A stretch of DNA of 6,467 nt from an uncultured cyanobacterium (GTDB taxonomy: Bacteria > Cyanobacteriota > Cyanobacteriia > Cyanobacteriales > Geitlerinemataceae). The stretch lies in assembly GCA_937121005.1 (NCBI GenBank), contig CAKZKB010000519.1, forward strand, positions 1 through 6,467, read 5' to 3'. Shown here piece by piece: positions 5,099 to 6,467 of this stretch. Position 1 is the first letter of the stretch. The number at the start of each line of letters is the position of its first letter. A program made the translations under genes and the position numbers. Under the pieces are notes generated by a model, which was not told the DNA's origin, searched no databases, and saw only the letters and a list, made by a program, of their open reading frames with translations.

Positions 5099-6376
5099 TC
5101 AATAACGGCGATCGCCTTGGGGTAACTCTACCACAAAAGTAGTGCCCGATCGCCCATTTTCCCCGGCAAAAGTGTCCCAAGGATGGTTCGCCGGACTGTC
5201 AACGCGCACGTCACCACCCGCTTGCACTACCAATTCCCGGACGATCGCCAAACCCAACCCCGTACCGGGAATATTCCCTTGCGCTTGTACGCCACGATAG
5301 CGACGCTGAAACAGGCGTTCTAGGTCTTCTGGGGGAATGCCAACTCCGGTATCCGTGATGGCGACGGCGACATTTTCTGCCCCCGATCGCCCTGGCAAAA
5401 TCCCCGCTTCGACAGCCACAGTTCCTCTAGTTGGGGTATATTTAATGGCGTTGTCGATGAGGTTGTTTAAAATCTCTCGCAGGGCCTTGGCATCAATGGC
5501 GACAACGGGGAGATTTACAGGGACGCGATCGCGCAACTCAACCCCTTTTTCAGAGGCGATCGCCCTGGCCGTTTCTAGTATAGGTGAGAGCACTTCTTCC
5601 ACTCGACAAGTTTCGTCGGTTCCCCCAGGAAGCAAGGGGATCGATCGCGTTTCCGAACTGGGTAAGGCCACCGTATCGGCTTCGAGATCTAAAGCGCGAT
5701 CGAACTGTTCGGCCAGATCTTTGAGGCGATCGCTTTCGCGGATAATATTGCTGGCAATATCGCGTTCTTTTCCCGGTTGCAAGCGCTGTAACAATAGCTT
5801 GGCAAAAATGCCCAACGCTGTCAACGGATTGCGAAATTGATGCAGTAAGTCGTCGAGGAGGTTGCGTCGTTGGGTTTCCACTTCTTGGATCCGACGATAG
5901 CGACCTTCTAACCACCGCGATCGGCGATCGAGAAGGTAAGCGATCGTCAGGGTACGGGCAATGCGTTCGACCTGCTGGCGTTCGTTATCTTCCCAGGGGC
6001 GATCGTCTCGGTTTGCCACCAGCAGCCCGATAATGGCGCTCTCGTGCATCAAGGGTAACACGACGCGATAATCTTCCAATTGAGGAGGATCGCTCTGTGG
6101 TGGCGCATCAGAGGGCGGTAAGGGCAAGTCCGTCCCCAGTAGCGGCGGGATAGAGGGACGCAACGGATCCACTCCCGCCTCGGGCAGTACCCACTCTTCT
6201 TCCAAGTTGGCGGCCAACTCTGGGGCCACGGCCACGGGGATCAAGTTGGGGGCCTCCTCTCCAGAAGTGCGATCGGCCAGATAAATGGCACTAGAAGCTG
6301 CACCCAGGCCCGGCGCAATTAAGGCCGCCTGGGTGCGACACAGTTGGGTAAATTCCGCACTCACCTGAATGTCCAC
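5099..6376 (-). CDS. Soluble GAF-type sensor histidine kinase
   Basis: Two-component kinase with 425 residues and no membrane segment, so a cytoplasmic sensor. Residues about 8-150 look like a GAF domain: the end YRVVLPLMHESAIIGLLV (103-120) and DDRPWEDNERQQVERIA are typical. A Pro-rich, acidic insertion (about 71-99) lies in the middle. A helical linker (about 150-172) leads to the phosphoacceptor box with His179 in LLHQFRNPLTAL. The ATPase domain shows the N box (LNNLIDNA, 303-310), G1 DTGVG (342-346), an F-box-like LFQRRYRG (355-362) and G2 GTGLGLA (371-377), all intact. The residue after the phosphoacceptor is Gln rather than the usual Glu/Asp. The GTG at 6374-6376 gives the full GAF start; a GTG at codon 5 is an alternative, and neither has a good ribosome site. 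No response regulator lies in the window, so the partner is unknown. I cannot name the orthologue. Confidence 0.88.
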   Translation of the reverse strand: MDIQVSAEFTQLCRTQAALIAPGLGAASSAIYLADRTSGEEAPNLIPVAVAPELAANLEEEWVLPEAGVDPLRPSIPPLLGTDLPLPPSDAPPQSDPPQLEDYRVVLPLMHESAIIGLLVANRDDRPWEDNERQQVERIARTLTIAYLLDRRSRWLEGRYRRIQEVETQRRNLLDDLLHQFRNPLTALGIFAKLLLQRLQPGKERDIASNIIRESDRLKDLAEQFDRALDLEADTVALPSSETRSIPLLPGGTDETCRVEEVLSPILETARAIASEKGVELRDRVPVNLPVVAIDAKALREILNNLIDNAIKYTPTRGTVAVEAGILPGRSGAENVAVAITDTGVGIPPEDLERLFQRRYRGVQAQGNIPGTGLGLAIVRELVVQAGGDVRVDSPANHPWDTFAGENGRSGTTFVVELPQGDRRY

Positions 6377-6467
6377 AACGCGCTACGGTCTCCGGTTCAA
6401 TCTCTATTGTATAGCGCTTTGCCGGGCTCCCTTTGCTAAACTCCGTTGCTCGTATGCTAAAACATTG
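6377..6467. other. Upstream region of the kinase gene
   Basis: This 91-bp edge holds a minus-strand -10-like box TACAAT (6406-6411, 5 of 6) without a recognisable -35, about 30 bp before the GTG start. It may be the kinase promoter. Beyond it the sequence is ambiguous: a short minus-strand open stretch ends at 6404-6406, and an ATG on the plus strand at 6454-6456 runs off the edge. Neither can be called a gene. Confidence 0.3.

Noticed and set aside
6362..6370. CACCTGAAT, the same 9-mer as the end of the 4140-4248 unit
   Set aside because: It lies in the first codons of the kinase with no partner or internal repeat, so it is treated as a chance match.
6404..6466. Minus-strand open stretch ending in TAG just before the kinase, possibly the tail of an upstream gene
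   Set aside because: Only 20 codons are visible and another minus-strand frame is also open here, so there is no support for coding.

Overview
The window reads as a cyanobacterial chromosome segment. The evidence is the dense scatter of HIP1 octamers (GCGATCGC, including an overlapping pair at 85-98), the tig / clpP / clpX gene order familiar from cyanobacteria, ClpP and SurE sequences of cyanobacterial type, and several intergenic heptamer repeats and short palindromes of the kind common in filamentous, repeat-rich cyanobacteria. Genus cannot be fixed from this much sequence.

Layout. At the left edge (1-165, + strand) is the last part of a membrane-anchored protein of unknown identity. It converges on a minus-strand series of five genes. 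In transcription order these are: a soluble GAF-type sensor histidine kinase (6376-5099, GTG start); surE (4988-4251, TTG start); a 417-bp gene-free stretch (3834-4250) holding repeats and the likely tig promoter; tig (3833-2436); a 195-bp gap with a composite palindromic repeat and the likely clpP promoter; clpP of the ClpP2 type (2240-1560); and clpX (1549-197), 10 bp behind clpP. The right edge (6377-6467) holds only the kinase leader and ambiguous sequence.

How the genes fit together. Trigger factor receives nascent chains at the ribosome, and ClpX unfolds substrates into a ClpP chamber, so the left two thirds is a protein-quality-control cluster. clpP and clpX are almost certainly cotranscribed. 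tig probably has its own promoter. SurE (survival nucleotidase) and the kinase are codirectional neighbours; nothing in the sequence shows that they share a function with the chaperone/protease genes.

The coding content is ordinary housekeeping, and I see no undescribed defence, mobile or biosynthetic system. What deserves a second look is non-coding. Three different heptamer repeat families occur in 6.5 kb, and two of them overlap stop codons: one array supplies the stops of two convergent genes, and another encodes the last residues of SurE. Two palindromic elements abut the ends of tig and surE. A stem-loop motif with identical arms, GGTTCGGGC...CCCGGC, sits at the predicted 5' ends of both the clpP-clpX and tig transcripts. 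A bulged hairpin lies just ahead of the surE ribosome binding site.
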